Positions 45,731 through 54,567 of a stretch of DNA of 64,000 bases are shown here, one piece after another. The notes beneath the pieces were generated by a model. It worked only from the letters and a program-made list of their open reading frames with translations. It made no database searches and was not told the origin of the DNA. The translations under genes and the position numbers were made by a program. The stretch lies in the NCBI GenBank assembly GCA_963838835.1, contig CAWITA010000018.1, forward strand, positions 221,774 through 285,773, in the 5' to 3' direction. The stretch's first letter is position 1. Each line of letters opens with the position of its first letter. Source of the stretch: Bog-473 sp963838835 (lineage in GTDB: Bacteria; Actinomycetota; Acidimicrobiia; Acidimicrobiales; RAAP-2).

Positions 45731-46765
45731 ATGAGCCGCCGCGTCCTAGTCACCGGTGCCGACACGTTCTGGGGCGGCCGAATGATCCAAGCGCTCGAGA
45801 CCGACCCGAGCATGGACGTGATCCTGGGCATGGGAACCCGGGTCCCGTCGGTCCCGTTCGAGCGGGCCGAGTTCGTGCGGGCCGACCAGAACTACTCCAT
45901 CATGAACCGGATCGTGAGGGCGACCCAGGTCGACACGATCCTCCACACGTTCATGATCACGAACTCGACCACGCTGCCCCGGCGCGCCATGCACGAGATC
46001 AACGTCATCGGCACGATGAACCTCTTGGCGGCTGCCGGAGCCGCCGGGTCGTCGGTGCGTCACATCGTCGTCAAGTCCTCGACGCTGGTCTACGGCTCCG
46101 CGGCCAGCGACCCGAACACGTTTCTCGAGGACACGCCTCGCACGAGCCCCGTGAAGAACAGCGTCGAACGGGCGCTGGTCGAAGCCGAGGGCCTCGTGCG
46201 GGACTTCTCCGAGGACAATCCCGCCACCCGGGTCACCGTCCTGCGCTTTGCCAATGTCCTCGGGACGCACCTGGCGACGCCGATCAGCCGGAACCTGGCG
46301 CGACCGGTCTGCCCGGCCATCTTCGGGTTCGACCCGCTCATGCAGTTCGTCGAGGAGGACGACGTCGTGCGCGCGCTACTCCACGTCACCCAAGGCGGCA
46401 TCCCCGGCCTCTACAACGTGGCCGGTGACGGGCGCCTCCCCTGGAGCGAGGTCGCCGCCATCTGTGGCACCAGACTGATTCCGCTTTCGCCCTACAACCC
46501 GCTGAAGATCCGGCCCCTGGCGCGGCTGTTCGACCTCCCAGAGGAGCTTGCCGACCTGCTTCGCTACGGGCGAGGCGTCGATACCCGGCGGTTTGGCGCG
46601 ACCGGGTTCACCTACAACGCCACCAGCGCAGGTGCGGTGCGCTCGTTCATCCGTGCGATGCGCCTGCGCCGCCAATCCGGACGCCAACCCGCGTCCTACA
46701 CGTACGAGCACGACGTGGAGCAGTTCTTCCGTCATTCGCCGTCGGTCGTCACCAACGACGTCTGA
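45731..46765 (+). CDS. NAD-dependent epimerase/dehydratase-like protein
   Basis: A 344-residue extended SDR. The nucleotide-binding loop is VTGADTFWGGRMI, departing from GxxGxxG at its last glycine positions. Further features are VVKSSTLVYGSAA, VLRFANVLGTH and MQFVEEDDVVRALLHVTQ. The usual YxxxK is not obvious; KNSVERALVEAE occupies that region, so catalysis may be altered. Related actinobacterial proteins are annotated GalE2-like. It is coupled to the acyltransferase gene. Confidence 0.78.
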   Translation: MSRRVLVTGADTFWGGRMIQALETDPSMDVILGMGTRVPSVPFERAEFVRADQNYSIMNRIVRATQVDTILHTFMITNSTTLPRRAMHEINVIGTMNLLAAAGAAGSSVRHIVVKSSTLVYGSAASDPNTFLEDTPRTSPVKNSVERALVEAEGLVRDFSEDNPATRVTVLRFANVLGTHLATPISRNLARPVCPAIFGFDPLMQFVEEDDVVRALLHVTQGGIPGLYNVAGDGRLPWSEVAAICGTRLIPLSPYNPLKIRPLARLFDLPEELADLLRYGRGVDTRRFGATGFTYNATSAGAVRSFIRAMRLRRQSGRQPASYTYEHDVEQFFRHSPSVVTNDV

Positions 46766-46768
46766 GAC

Positions 46769-47389
46769 TCAACGACCGAGCCAGTCCTCGACCAGGCGTC
46801 GCTCGCGGACCGCCCATTCCTCGGCCGTGATCGCATAGCGGATGTGGTCCTCCCACACACCGTCGATCTCGAGAAAGCGCAGTGCGATCCCTTCCTCGCG
46901 GATGCCGAGCTTCTCGACCACGCGCCGGCTGGCCGTGTTCCTCGGGATGATGGAGATCTCCACGCGGTGGAGCGAGATCGCCTCGAAGGCAAACCGCAAC
47001 GTGACGACCACGGCTTCGGGAACGAGCCCCCGTCCGGCCAATGCCTCGTCGACCCAGTAGCCGATGAACGCGCTCTGGAACGGACCACGCTGAATCGATG
47101 AGAGCGTGACTTCCCCGGCGAAGCGCTCGCCGACGAAGATCCCGAAGCCGTAGCCGGTGCCGAGGTGACGCTCGCGCTCACGGATGCCACAGCGAGCAGC
47201 GAAGCTAGGCCGATCCTCCGAAGGGACGGGCGCGCCCTTGGGGCGCGGCTCCCAGCGCAGCAGCCAGTCCGCGCACCGCGTGCGGACCTCGTGCCAGGCC
47301 CCAAAGTCGTCCTCGGACAGCGAGCGCAGCAGCACCCGCTTGCCTCGCAGTTCCAGCGGCGCGTGCCGCACCGCCCTGGCCGCGCTCAC
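46769..47389 (-). CDS. GNAT N-acetyltransferase, RimJ/RimL type
   Basis: A ~206-residue acetyltransferase: LRGKRVLLRSLSEDDF at the start of the domain, FIGYWVDEALAGRGLVPEAV (acetyl-CoA pyrophosphate loop) and HRVEISIIPRNTASRRVVEKLG. It resembles enzymes that acetylate ribosomal-protein N-termini or small molecules. The GTG at 47389 overlaps the aminotransferase stop; because AGGAGG abuts that GTG directly, a GTG at 47371 is also plausible. Confidence 0.8.
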   Translation of the reverse strand: MSAARAVRHAPLELRGKRVLLRSLSEDDFGAWHEVRTRCADWLLRWEPRPKGAPVPSEDRPSFAARCGIRERERHLGTGYGFGIFVGERFAGEVTLSSIQRGPFQSAFIGYWVDEALAGRGLVPEAVVVTLRFAFEAISLHRVEISIIPRNTASRRVVEKLGIREEGIALRFLEIDGVWEDHIRYAITAEEWAVRERRLVEDWLGR

Positions 47390-48471
47390 CCTCCTAGCAC
47401 CTCGCGCAGGGCTCCGAGCAACGCGAGGACGTTCCGCCGCCGCGCCGTGTGTCCCATGCACCCGATGCGCCAGACGCGACCCGCCAGCTGTCCCGCACCC
47501 GCCCCGATCTCAATGCCGTAGGTCGCCAAGAGCTCGCGCCGCACCTCGGCTTCGTCAACCCCAGCCGGCACCTTGACCGTCGTGAGCTGGGGCAGTCGGT
47601 GGTCGGGCCGCACAAGCAACTCGAGGCCGAGCTCCACGAGTCCGTCCTGCAGCAAGCGACCGCATTCAGTGTGGCGCTGCCACCCCGCCTCCAAACCCTC
47701 GTCGAGCAGCGCGGCCAGACCGGCGTGCAGCGCCGCCACCATCGACACGGGCGCGGTGTGGTGGTACACCCGACCGCCGGAGGCCTCGTTGACGTAGCCC
47801 GCCAAGAGGTTCAGGTCGAAGTACCAGCTCGGCGGGCGCTCGACCACTCGGGCCATGGCGCGATCCGAGATCGTCAGTGGCGAGAGACCCGGCGGGACGC
47901 CCAGGCATTTCTGCGTCCCGCTGTACGCAATGTCGACGGCCCACTCGTCGACGGCAACGGGGATGCCCCCGAGAGAGGTCACCATGTCCACCAGGAGGAG
48001 CGCAGTGCCCTTGCCCAGTCCCAGCGGCCCGATCTCGTTGCGCACGCCGGTCGACGTCTCGGCGTGGACCACGGCGATCACGGCTGGTGACGGGTGCGCC
48101 GCCAGCAACCGGTCCGGGTCGAGCGGTTCTCCCCATTCGGTGTCGACACGGACGACCTCGGCGCCCAGCCGGCAGGCCACGTCGCACATCCGCCCGCCGA
48201 AGAGGCCGTTGACCCCGACCACCACGGGGTCGCCCGGCCGGACGAAGTTCACGAAGGACGCCTCCATGCCCGCCGACCCGGTCCCGCTGATCGGCAGGGT
48301 CAGTGCGTTCGTGGTCGCGAAGACCCGGCGGAGGCGGTCGTTCGTGTCGTCGAGGATCTCCAAGAACTCGGGATCGAGGTGCCCGAGCACCGGTCGCGCC
48401 AGCGCCATCGTCACTTCGGGGTACGGATTCGATGGCCCCGGTCCCATGAGCAGGCGGTCGGATATCCCCAC
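47386..48471 (-). CDS. Class V aminotransferase (alanine-glyoxylate/serine type)
   Basis: A 361-residue PLP enzyme. The N-terminus MGPGPSNPYPEVTMALARPV and SGTGSAGMEASFVNFV are typical of the alanine-glyoxylate/serine-pyruvate group. PLP is bound by Lys in YSGTQKCLGVPPG, after the aspartate in LLVDMVTSLGG. Near the C-terminus VWRIGCMGHTARRRNV carries the substrate-binding arginine. It would transaminate glyoxylate or a related keto acid, possibly in purine or photorespiratory-type metabolism. The start is a GTG. Confidence 0.88.
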   Translation of the reverse strand: MGISDRLLMGPGPSNPYPEVTMALARPVLGHLDPEFLEILDDTNDRLRRVFATTNALTLPISGTGSAGMEASFVNFVRPGDPVVVGVNGLFGGRMCDVACRLGAEVVRVDTEWGEPLDPDRLLAAHPSPAVIAVVHAETSTGVRNEIGPLGLGKGTALLLVDMVTSLGGIPVAVDEWAVDIAYSGTQKCLGVPPGLSPLTISDRAMARVVERPPSWYFDLNLLAGYVNEASGGRVYHHTAPVSMVAALHAGLAALLDEGLEAGWQRHTECGRLLQDGLVELGLELLVRPDHRLPQLTTVKVPAGVDEAEVRRELLATYGIEIGAGAGQLAGRVWRIGCMGHTARRRNVLALLGALREVLGG

Positions 48472-48537
48472 CCGCGCATGGTGACAGGTCGACGCTCACC
48501 TGCGCCAACGCGGTCCGACGGCGCACGGGCCCTCCAC

Positions 48538-48543
48538 TAGATT
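48538..48543 (+). promoter_or_regulatory. Leaderless -10 box of the GT2 locus
   Basis: TAGATT followed by six bases and the GTG at 48550. It would drive the first genes of the polysaccharide locus. Confidence 0.45.
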
Positions 48544-48549
48544 GCCAGC

Positions 48550-50283
48550 GTGGAACGGGTGCTCTTCGCCCCGAGGGAGCTACCGCCACTCCCTCCCGAT
48601 GTCAGCCAGGATCCGGGTCCCTACTCCGAATGGGTCGGCCGCCGCGAGGAGCAACGGCGACGCACGAACAGGACGGCGCACGCGCCCGCGCTGGCCCTGG
48701 TCATGATCGTCACCGACGTCGCGACCGCGCTGGTCAACCGCACCCTTCAGAGCCTCAGGCGACAGACAAGCCCGCGGTGGTCCCTCACCGTGGTCGTCGA
48801 AGAGGCGGCGCTGCCCGAGGTCGACGCGCTCGTGCGTGCCGGCACGTCTTTTCGGATGCGGCGGAGAATACGGACCCAGGGCGCCCCAGCGGGCAGCGGG
48901 GTCGGCGACCTCCTCCAAGGCGGCCTCGCCGCCAACCAGGGCTCCCCGTTTGCCTTGATCTTCCCCGGAGACGCCTGGGCGCCCGACACGGTCGCTCTGA
49001 TGAGCGCCGCCCTCGGACCCTCGAGAGTCGTGTACGCCGACGAGGACGAGACAGCCACCGACGGCTCCCACACCACCCCGCGCCTGAAGCCCGACTACTC
49101 TCCCGAGTTCCTCCTGTCCTCTTCCTACGTCGGGCGCCCACTCGCCATCGGCGCCACGCTGGCCGGCGCACTCCCGCGGTTCGTGGTGTCCGGAACGGCC
49201 GCCCTCGAACACGAATGCGCGGTGCAGGCATGCGAGGCGGCAGAGGTCGTCACCCATATCCCCGAGGTGCTTTGCCATCGGGCGACCGGAACGGACGAAC
49301 CGCCCGGGACGGCCTCCCTGCGCCGCCGCACCGAAGTGTTCCCCGGGAAAGACGACGGCGCATCAGTCTCGGTCGGCGGGGCACCCGGCAGCGACCGGCT
49401 GGCGCGGACCGGAAGAAACGGGACACGGGTGAGCATTCTCATCCCCTTTCGCGACGAGCCCCGCCTCCTCCGGACCTGCGTGGACTCCATCGAGGCAAGC
49501 AGACAGGAGGCGCACGCCAACGTCGACCTCGTGCTCATCGACAACGGGTCCTCCGATCCCGAAACCCAGACGTTGGTCGAGCGGCTGGCCGCGGATCCAG
49601 CCGTCCGGGTCCTGTCCGACGCGCGCCCGTTCAACTGGGCCGGGCTGAACAACGCTGGGGCGCGGCTGGCCCGCGGCGACGTCCTGGTGTTCTTGAACAA
49701 TGACATCGAAGCGCAGGGCACGGGCTGGCTCTCCGGGCTGTGCGCCCAAGCGGTCCAGCCCGACGTGGGGGCCGTCGGGGCGCGACTCCTCTACCCCGAC
49801 GGCCGGCTTCAGCACTGCGGTCTCGTCGTCGGCCTTACCGGTGCCGCAGGGCACGTCCTCGCGGGTCTTCCCCGTGAGGCCCCGGGCTACCTCAACATGG
49901 CGACCACGGCCCGCGAGTGCTCGGCGGTCACCGGCGCCTGCCTGGCGACTCGGCGAGATGTCTTCGACCTCCTCGAGGGCTTCGACGAAGACCTCGGCGT
50001 CGATCTCAACGACGTCGACTACTGCTTGCGTGCCGCGGCGAGGGGCCTCAGGACCGTCTACGAGCCTGCGGCCGAGCTGATCCACCACGAGTCGCCCAGC
50101 CGAGGCACGGCCGGTGGCGTCGGCGACATCGTCAGGTTCGTGGAGCGGTGGAAGGACTACATTACCGAGGGAGACCGCTACCTCAGCCCTCACCTCACCC
50201 GCGCGGACCCGTCGTGCGGACTGGCGCGGCCAGAGGAAGAGGACGCCTGGAACACATGGCACGCGACCCTCACGACGCCGTAG
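48550..50283 (+). CDS. Glycosyltransferase, GT2 family, two-domain
   Basis: A 577-residue protein. Residues ~45-250 form a degenerate GT2-like domain (FALIFPGDAWAPDTVALM). Residues ~285-530 form a complete GT2-A domain: VSILIPFRDEPRLLRTCVD, LIDNGSSDPETQTLVE, the DXD-like FLNNDIEAQGTGWL and GFDEDLGVDLNDVDYCLRAA. It resembles O-antigen or rhamnan-type glycosyltransferases. The start is a leaderless GTG. The next small gene begins inside its last 28 bases. Confidence 0.85.
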   Translation: MERVLFAPRELPPLPPDVSQDPGPYSEWVGRREEQRRRTNRTAHAPALALVMIVTDVATALVNRTLQSLRRQTSPRWSLTVVVEEAALPEVDALVRAGTSFRMRRRIRTQGAPAGSGVGDLLQGGLAANQGSPFALIFPGDAWAPDTVALMSAALGPSRVVYADEDETATDGSHTTPRLKPDYSPEFLLSSSYVGRPLAIGATLAGALPRFVVSGTAALEHECAVQACEAAEVVTHIPEVLCHRATGTDEPPGTASLRRRTEVFPGKDDGASVSVGGAPGSDRLARTGRNGTRVSILIPFRDEPRLLRTCVDSIEASRQEAHANVDLVLIDNGSSDPETQTLVERLAADPAVRVLSDARPFNWAGLNNAGARLARGDVLVFLNNDIEAQGTGWLSGLCAQAVQPDVGAVGARLLYPDGRLQHCGLVVGLTGAAGHVLAGLPREAPGYLNMATTARECSAVTGACLATRRDVFDLLEGFDEDLGVDLNDVDYCLRAAARGLRTVYEPAAELIHHESPSRGTAGGVGDIVRFVERWKDYITEGDRYLSPHLTRADPSCGLARPEEEDAWNTWHATLTTP

Positions 50284-50672
50284 CCGGCGCTGCCGGACCT
50301 GCGCCACGGATGTTCCGCCAGCCGTCCGACGCGCCACCGCCGCTCGCACACGTCGGAGCGGACCCGGCGCTCCAGTCCTTCCACCGTGAGTGGTCGGCGC
50401 GCCGCACGAGAACGACGACGGGGCTCCGCCGTTCACTGCGCGCCTGGGCCGGACGCGTCTCGGGTCGATCCGATCGTCGGCTGCTCCTCGCCGTGGCGAG
50501 CGCGACGGACGCGGTTGCGGCTCAGTGTGACCACGTCGTTGACCGCCTGGTGACCGAGGAGGCGGTGACTGCGGACGTCACGAGCGTCTTCAGCGAAGAG
50601 ATCGCGCAACTGCGCGCGGAGGTCCTCCACCTACAGCGCGTCGTTGCGTCGCTGCAGGGACCCCCGCGGTGA
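50256..50672 (+). CDS. Small helical/coiled-coil protein between glycosyltransferases
   Basis: A 138-residue basic protein with a C-terminal coiled coil (VFSEEIAQLRAEVLHLQRVV) and an arginine-rich centre (SLRAWAGRVSGRSDRRLLL). I do not recognise a domain. Its start overlaps the GT2 gene and its stop overlaps the next glycosyltransferase as GTGA, so it is translated with them. It may tether or organise the glycosyltransferases, as proposed for coiled-coil proteins in other polysaccharide loci. An ATG at 50310 is an alternative start. Confidence 0.65.
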   Translation: MARDPHDAVAGAAGPAPRMFRQPSDAPPPLAHVGADPALQSFHREWSARRTRTTTGLRRSLRAWAGRVSGRSDRRLLLAVASATDAVAAQCDHVVDRLVTEEAVTADVTSVFSEEIAQLRAEVLHLQRVVASLQGPPR

Positions 50673-51607
50673 ACCCACGGGGTGTGGTCGTCGTCAGCAG
50701 CCACTGGCACAACCGAACAGGCGAGCTGGCCTTCGCGATCCGCTCCATCGCCGGCGCCGCGACCCGCTGCTGCCCCGTCTCGGTCCTCGTGCCGGGGCCG
50801 GCCGGGCGGCGCCAAGCCGACGGTGCGTTCGACCTGGTGGGCATCGGAGAGCGCGACGTGTGGCAATGGCCGGCCGGGCTCTCTTCCGATACCACCGTCG
50901 TGGTCGACGAGGTCACGGCGGAGTGCGGGACGCTGCTCTCCAAGGTCGCCCCGAGGACCGTGCTCTACCTCTCGGCGTCCGGAGATGGACTCGACCCGGC
51001 CTGGAGGAGACTGGAGCTCGTGGGCGACGATCCGTCCCGTTCGCTCCACGTGTACGTGCCCGTCAATCCACTGGCCCGGCTGCACCGGCATCACGGCTTC
51101 GGCTTCATCGGCTACCAGCTCGTCCTGTCGGACGGGTCGGGGTCGCAAAATGAACCGCCCCCGGCAGCCGCTTGGCTCAGCGCCGCCTTCGCAGATGCCG
51201 ACGTCGTCGTCGTCGAGGATGCCGTGGCGTCGGCCTGGAAGGGACGAGCGCTCCGGGGGCGTGTCGCGGTGGACACCCGCATGGACCTGTGGCGCCTGAT
51301 GGCCCACGCCAACGTGTGCATCGACCTGGCCCCGGGCCCCCACGTCGCCCGCGAGTGCATCGAGGCTCTCCGCTTCGGGACCCCGCTGTTGGTGCCCGCG
51401 AGCTCGGGCCCCGGGGCGGTGCATGCGCGTGCGGGCGGGGGCGCGACCTTCGTCGACGAGCGGGGCCTCCTGGAGGCGGCCGGGACCTTCCAGGAAGTGG
51501 GCAACCGGTCGGACGCCTCGGAGGCAGGTCGACGCTACGCCGACGCTCGCTACGGCGATGCCGGAGCAACCGTCACACGCGTGAGGGCGCTGCTGGCCAA
51601 AGGGTGA
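50669..51607 (+). CDS. Glycosyltransferase-like protein, GT4/GT-B type
   Basis: A 312-residue protein starting VVVVSSHWHNRTGELAFA. The C-terminal half has a sugar-nucleotide-binding pattern: VCIDLAPGPHVARECIEAL and FGTPLLVPASSGPGAVHA, where the glutamate and PxxxP-like turn match GT4 enzymes. It is shorter than typical GT4 proteins, and the N-terminal domain is divergent. It is translationally coupled to the coiled-coil gene and presumably acts in the same glycan. Confidence 0.68.
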   Translation: MNPRGVVVVSSHWHNRTGELAFAIRSIAGAATRCCPVSVLVPGPAGRRQADGAFDLVGIGERDVWQWPAGLSSDTTVVVDEVTAECGTLLSKVAPRTVLYLSASGDGLDPAWRRLELVGDDPSRSLHVYVPVNPLARLHRHHGFGFIGYQLVLSDGSGSQNEPPPAAAWLSAAFADADVVVVEDAVASAWKGRALRGRVAVDTRMDLWRLMAHANVCIDLAPGPHVARECIEALRFGTPLLVPASSGPGAVHARAGGGATFVDERGLLEAAGTFQEVGNRSDASEAGRRYADARYGDAGATVTRVRALLAKG

Positions 51608-51635
51608 CCTGATCGGACAGAGCCGCCGAGTTGGT

Positions 51636-53478
51636 TCATTCGGTACCGCTGAGCGTCGGCACGGGCCAGAGACGGACGCCGTCCACGTCGCGGGGGGAGC
51701 CCAGGGCCTGATCGAACAGTCTCGTCGCGCATGCTGCGCCGAGACTCGCCTTGGCCACCACGACCTTCTGTACCTCGTAAGAGTTGAGATCCGAACGGAT
51801 GACCTCAGTCGCAATCTGGGGATCTTGACCCGCCTCACATTCGGCTAACGCTCCCTGCAACTCCGACGGAGTCGCGTAGAAGGATGCCGCGCCCGAAGGG
51901 GTCGCGAACACGGCATATCCTCCCGTCATCCGAAACGTCATGTCGGCCATCGACTGCCACAGCATGGCCGAGGGGTCTTCCGCGCTTGGGTACGGGTAGA
52001 CGAGCTCAGTGGTTCCAACCGGTTCCGACCACGCGGCACCGCTGAACCAGGCTGGAACGATCGCCGCCGTCGACGGGTTGGGCCACGCCGGCGCCAGTGG
52101 AAACAGTGCGAAGCACACCGAGCGCGATGCTCACAAGAGCCGATCGGCGTCCAACGCGGGAGGAGGTGACGGAGTGGACGCGATCAACGATCAAGGCGAA
52201 CAGCAGCGCCGCGAAGAGCCAGAAAAGGCCGGTATATCTCGATGCGATGCCGCTCTCGAGGAGGGGAAGATGCGCCAGTACGATGAACGGCAAGGGCACT
52301 CCGGTCAGGTGGCCGTCGACGTGGAGGTACTTCCCCATGGAGAGCACGAGGACAACGACGGCCATCAGTGCGCTGAAGACGGCGAATCGATTGCGCCGAA
52401 GCAGGAGGGTTCCCACGACCAGCACCAGGATGAGCGGCAGTCCAACGTAAGTCCCGTTTTCATTCGGCGCCTCGAAGCCGATCCGCCAGTTGGCGTCGCG
52501 CTCTGCCACCAACGAGTCACCCAGAGAAGCGTGACCGAACGTAAAGTGCTGGTTGACCGTGGGTATGACGAGCCCGAGTGGATCGCTGGAGAGGCCTGCG
52601 ATGGCGGTCGGCGTCTGCGCTGGCCCGGTGATGTGCTGGGGCCCCTCCAGCGTGACCCACGCTCCGTAGCCGATGCCGACGACCATGACGAGAGCGGCCG
52701 TCAGCCCCATCTTGGCCAGCGCGACCCAATTGGTCGTCGTGCGTCGCCAGACGAGCAGCAGCCAGGCACACGCCAGTCCGATGACGGTGATGACGGCGAG
52801 CGAGGCTGTCGCCTCGGTGGACACATAGAACTGAACGACGAAGCAGCCGCCAAGCGCCAGCCCGTAGCGCACGGGCGAGCGATACGCACCTCGCCGGAAC
52901 CCGTCGAAGACGAGGATGATCAGCGGTGGGACGGCTTGGAACAACAAGAAGAGGTGTGCGCTCGATGCAACGGCCACCGCGAAGGGGGAGAACGCATAGA
53001 GAAGGCCTCCAAAGAAGGCGGCCGGCCACCAATCGACAAAGCGCCGGGCCATCAAGAAGAAGGTGGTCGCCGATGCGGAAAAGGCGAACACGGCCAAGAC
53101 GTTGAATGCCGCAATGGGGCCGAGGATCAACGTGACGGGGGCACCGAGCAGTCCGAGCAAGGGCATTGTGGTGTTGTCCATGAGGTCAACACCCGTGGGC
53201 GCGTTCAACCAGTTGTTCGCCAGGGGACTCACCCCGTGAAGCAAAGACCACGGCGTCTGAGCCACGAACCAGATCTCCTCGGCTGAATCCGGTCCGGCGA
53301 GCTGCACGGTATGCGCAAATCCGTGGGCCCACGCGTTCCAGTTCGCAAGGACGGCAACGAAGACGTACACCGCGACACTGAAGGCAAGAATCCCCCAACC
53401 ACTTTGCTGCTTTGGTCCGAACGAAGGCGAGTCAGGATCTGCCTCAACCGGGGGCGATGGTCCGACCTGACTATGCAC
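51636..53478 (-). CDS. Polytopic membrane protein, GT-C-like (one frameshift)
   Basis: A ~613-residue membrane protein once a frame change near 52105-52118 is repaired: SIALGVL continues as CFALFPLAPAWPNPSTAAI. The span of 1843 bases is one over a multiple of three. There are about ten helices: the first at ~30-50, a first extracytoplasmic loop with AGPDSAEEIWFVAQTPWSLL, later repeats of hydrophobic segments, and a C-terminal extracytoplasmic domain. The arrangement is that of GT-C lipid-linked-sugar transferases of actinobacterial envelopes, though I cannot name the family. It is convergent with the glycosyltransferase at 50669. Confidence 0.7.
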
Positions 53479-53828
53479 TCTTCAGGTGCCGCCGCACCGC
53501 ATCATGTCGTAGCGGAAGCGCGCAGGGAAGGGTCAGGCGGCGTGCCCGGGCGACGCCGCGGTGACCACGGCAGCCGGCCGAGGCGGCTCGAGTATCAGCT
53601 TCCCGGCAGCAATCGAAATGTTGCGTGGTGTGACAAACCGGCCTGACGTCCTCATGGGAGCGAAGGGTACCGGTTCTCGGGCCGCCGAGGAGAGCGCCGA
53701 AACACGACCGTCCGGGCCGCAATGCCCTCTCATCTGATGGGCGCGGCGGCGGGTCCGCCGCCGTCTGCCGCCCTCTACCGCCCTCCGTCGGGGACATGTC
53801 CGGGCGGGGTTGATCCGTCAGCGGAAGC
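53479..53828. other. Intergenic region without a recognisable gene
   Basis: About 350 bases between the divergent membrane-protein and coiled-coil genes. I see no protein with homology-like composition and no RNA gene. A GC-rich inverted segment (GGCGGCGGGTCCGCCGCCGT, 53750-53769) could form a hairpin. Confidence 0.5.
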
Positions 53829-53834
53829 TAGGAT
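53829..53834 (+). promoter_or_regulatory. Putative -10 box upstream of the coiled-coil/GT genes
   Basis: TAGGAT, placing transcription start near 53841, eleven bases before a small open frame at 53852 and about 106 before the GTG at 53947. Confidence 0.4.
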
Positions 53835-53851
53835 GAGTGGGTGCGCGCGCG

Positions 53852-53950
53852 ATGACGCCGGAATGGTCCAGACGGACTCGAGTGCTGAATGACCTGGTGA
53901 GAGCGAAATCCTCCGTGACAGCTCCTTCGATGAGCCCCTCAGCCTCGTGA
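53852..53950 (+). CDS. Possible 32-residue leader peptide
   Basis: A short frame starting ATGACGCCGG encodes a basic peptide (MTPEWSRRTRVLNDLVRAK near its start). Its TGA overlaps the GTG of the next gene as GTGA. The position after a -10 box and the stop-start overlap suggest translational coupling. There is no homology to support it, so it may be chance. Confidence 0.3.
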   Translation: MTPEWSRRTRVLNDLVRAKSSVTAPSMSPSAS

Positions 53951-54555
53951 CGCGCGGATCGGAGTCTCCCCACGAGGAGACCGCCGTCGCGGCCGAGCCC
54001 GAGCCGCTCTCTGACGTGCAGCTGCTCGGGGACAATCCCTCGGTGGGGAGCCTCCTGGCCTTGTTCGGTGCGCCCGTCGAGACCCAGGACCATCTGGGCG
54101 ACGAGTCAATCTCCCCCGAGGCGCTGAGGGCGATCGTCGCCGGGTTGCTGGAGCGGCAGCACACGGAGCGGGAAGCGTTTCTCTCGGCGCTGACGGCCTA
54201 CAAGGATCTCAGCGAGCGACTCGCGATCGATCTGGCGGATGCCCGAGACCTGCTCGCAGCACAGGGTGAGGCGGATCGCCGCGAACGTGAGCATCTCGTG
54301 ATGGAGTTCCTCGATCGACTCGACGTGCTCGCGGCCAAAATCTCGACCTCCGCAGCACGGTATTCGGCGCAGTTGGAAGACAAGGACCGTCTCCTCGAGG
54401 ACAGCGAGCAACGAGTGCAGGCGTACGCGGGGCGCGCCGCGACGGCGCAGGCGGTCATCGACGACATCCACCGCTCGAGCTCCTGGCGAATGACCGCGCC
54501 CCTTCGCCTGATGTCCAGGCTCTTGGCGCAGCGGCGCTCGCAACCCGAGGCCTAA
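53947..54555 (+). CDS. Coiled-coil protein associated with glycosyltransferase
   Basis: A 202-residue acidic protein with a long coiled coil at ~65-170 (LERQHTEREAFLSALTAY, then RYSAQLEDKDRLLEDSEQRV) and a C-terminal signature SSSWRMTAPLRLMSRLL. The SWRxTAPLR motif is commonly found at the ends of coiled coils next to or fused with glycosyltransferases and methyltransferases of O-antigen loci. The following gene, 12 bases later, is such a glycosyltransferase. A scaffolding role is likely, as in chain-length control. The GTG start lacks a clear Shine-Dalgarno but is coupled to the small frame upstream. Confidence 0.72.
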   Translation: MTRGSESPHEETAVAAEPEPLSDVQLLGDNPSVGSLLALFGAPVETQDHLGDESISPEALRAIVAGLLERQHTEREAFLSALTAYKDLSERLAIDLADARDLLAAQGEADRREREHLVMEFLDRLDVLAAKISTSAARYSAQLEDKDRLLEDSEQRVQAYAGRAATAQAVIDDIHRSSSWRMTAPLRLMSRLLAQRRSQPEA

Positions 54556-54567
54556 CCGGGCGCCACA

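Noticed and set aside
53750..53769. GC-rich inverted repeat as a rho-independent terminator
   Set aside because: No T-run follows on either strand and it lies between divergent genes.
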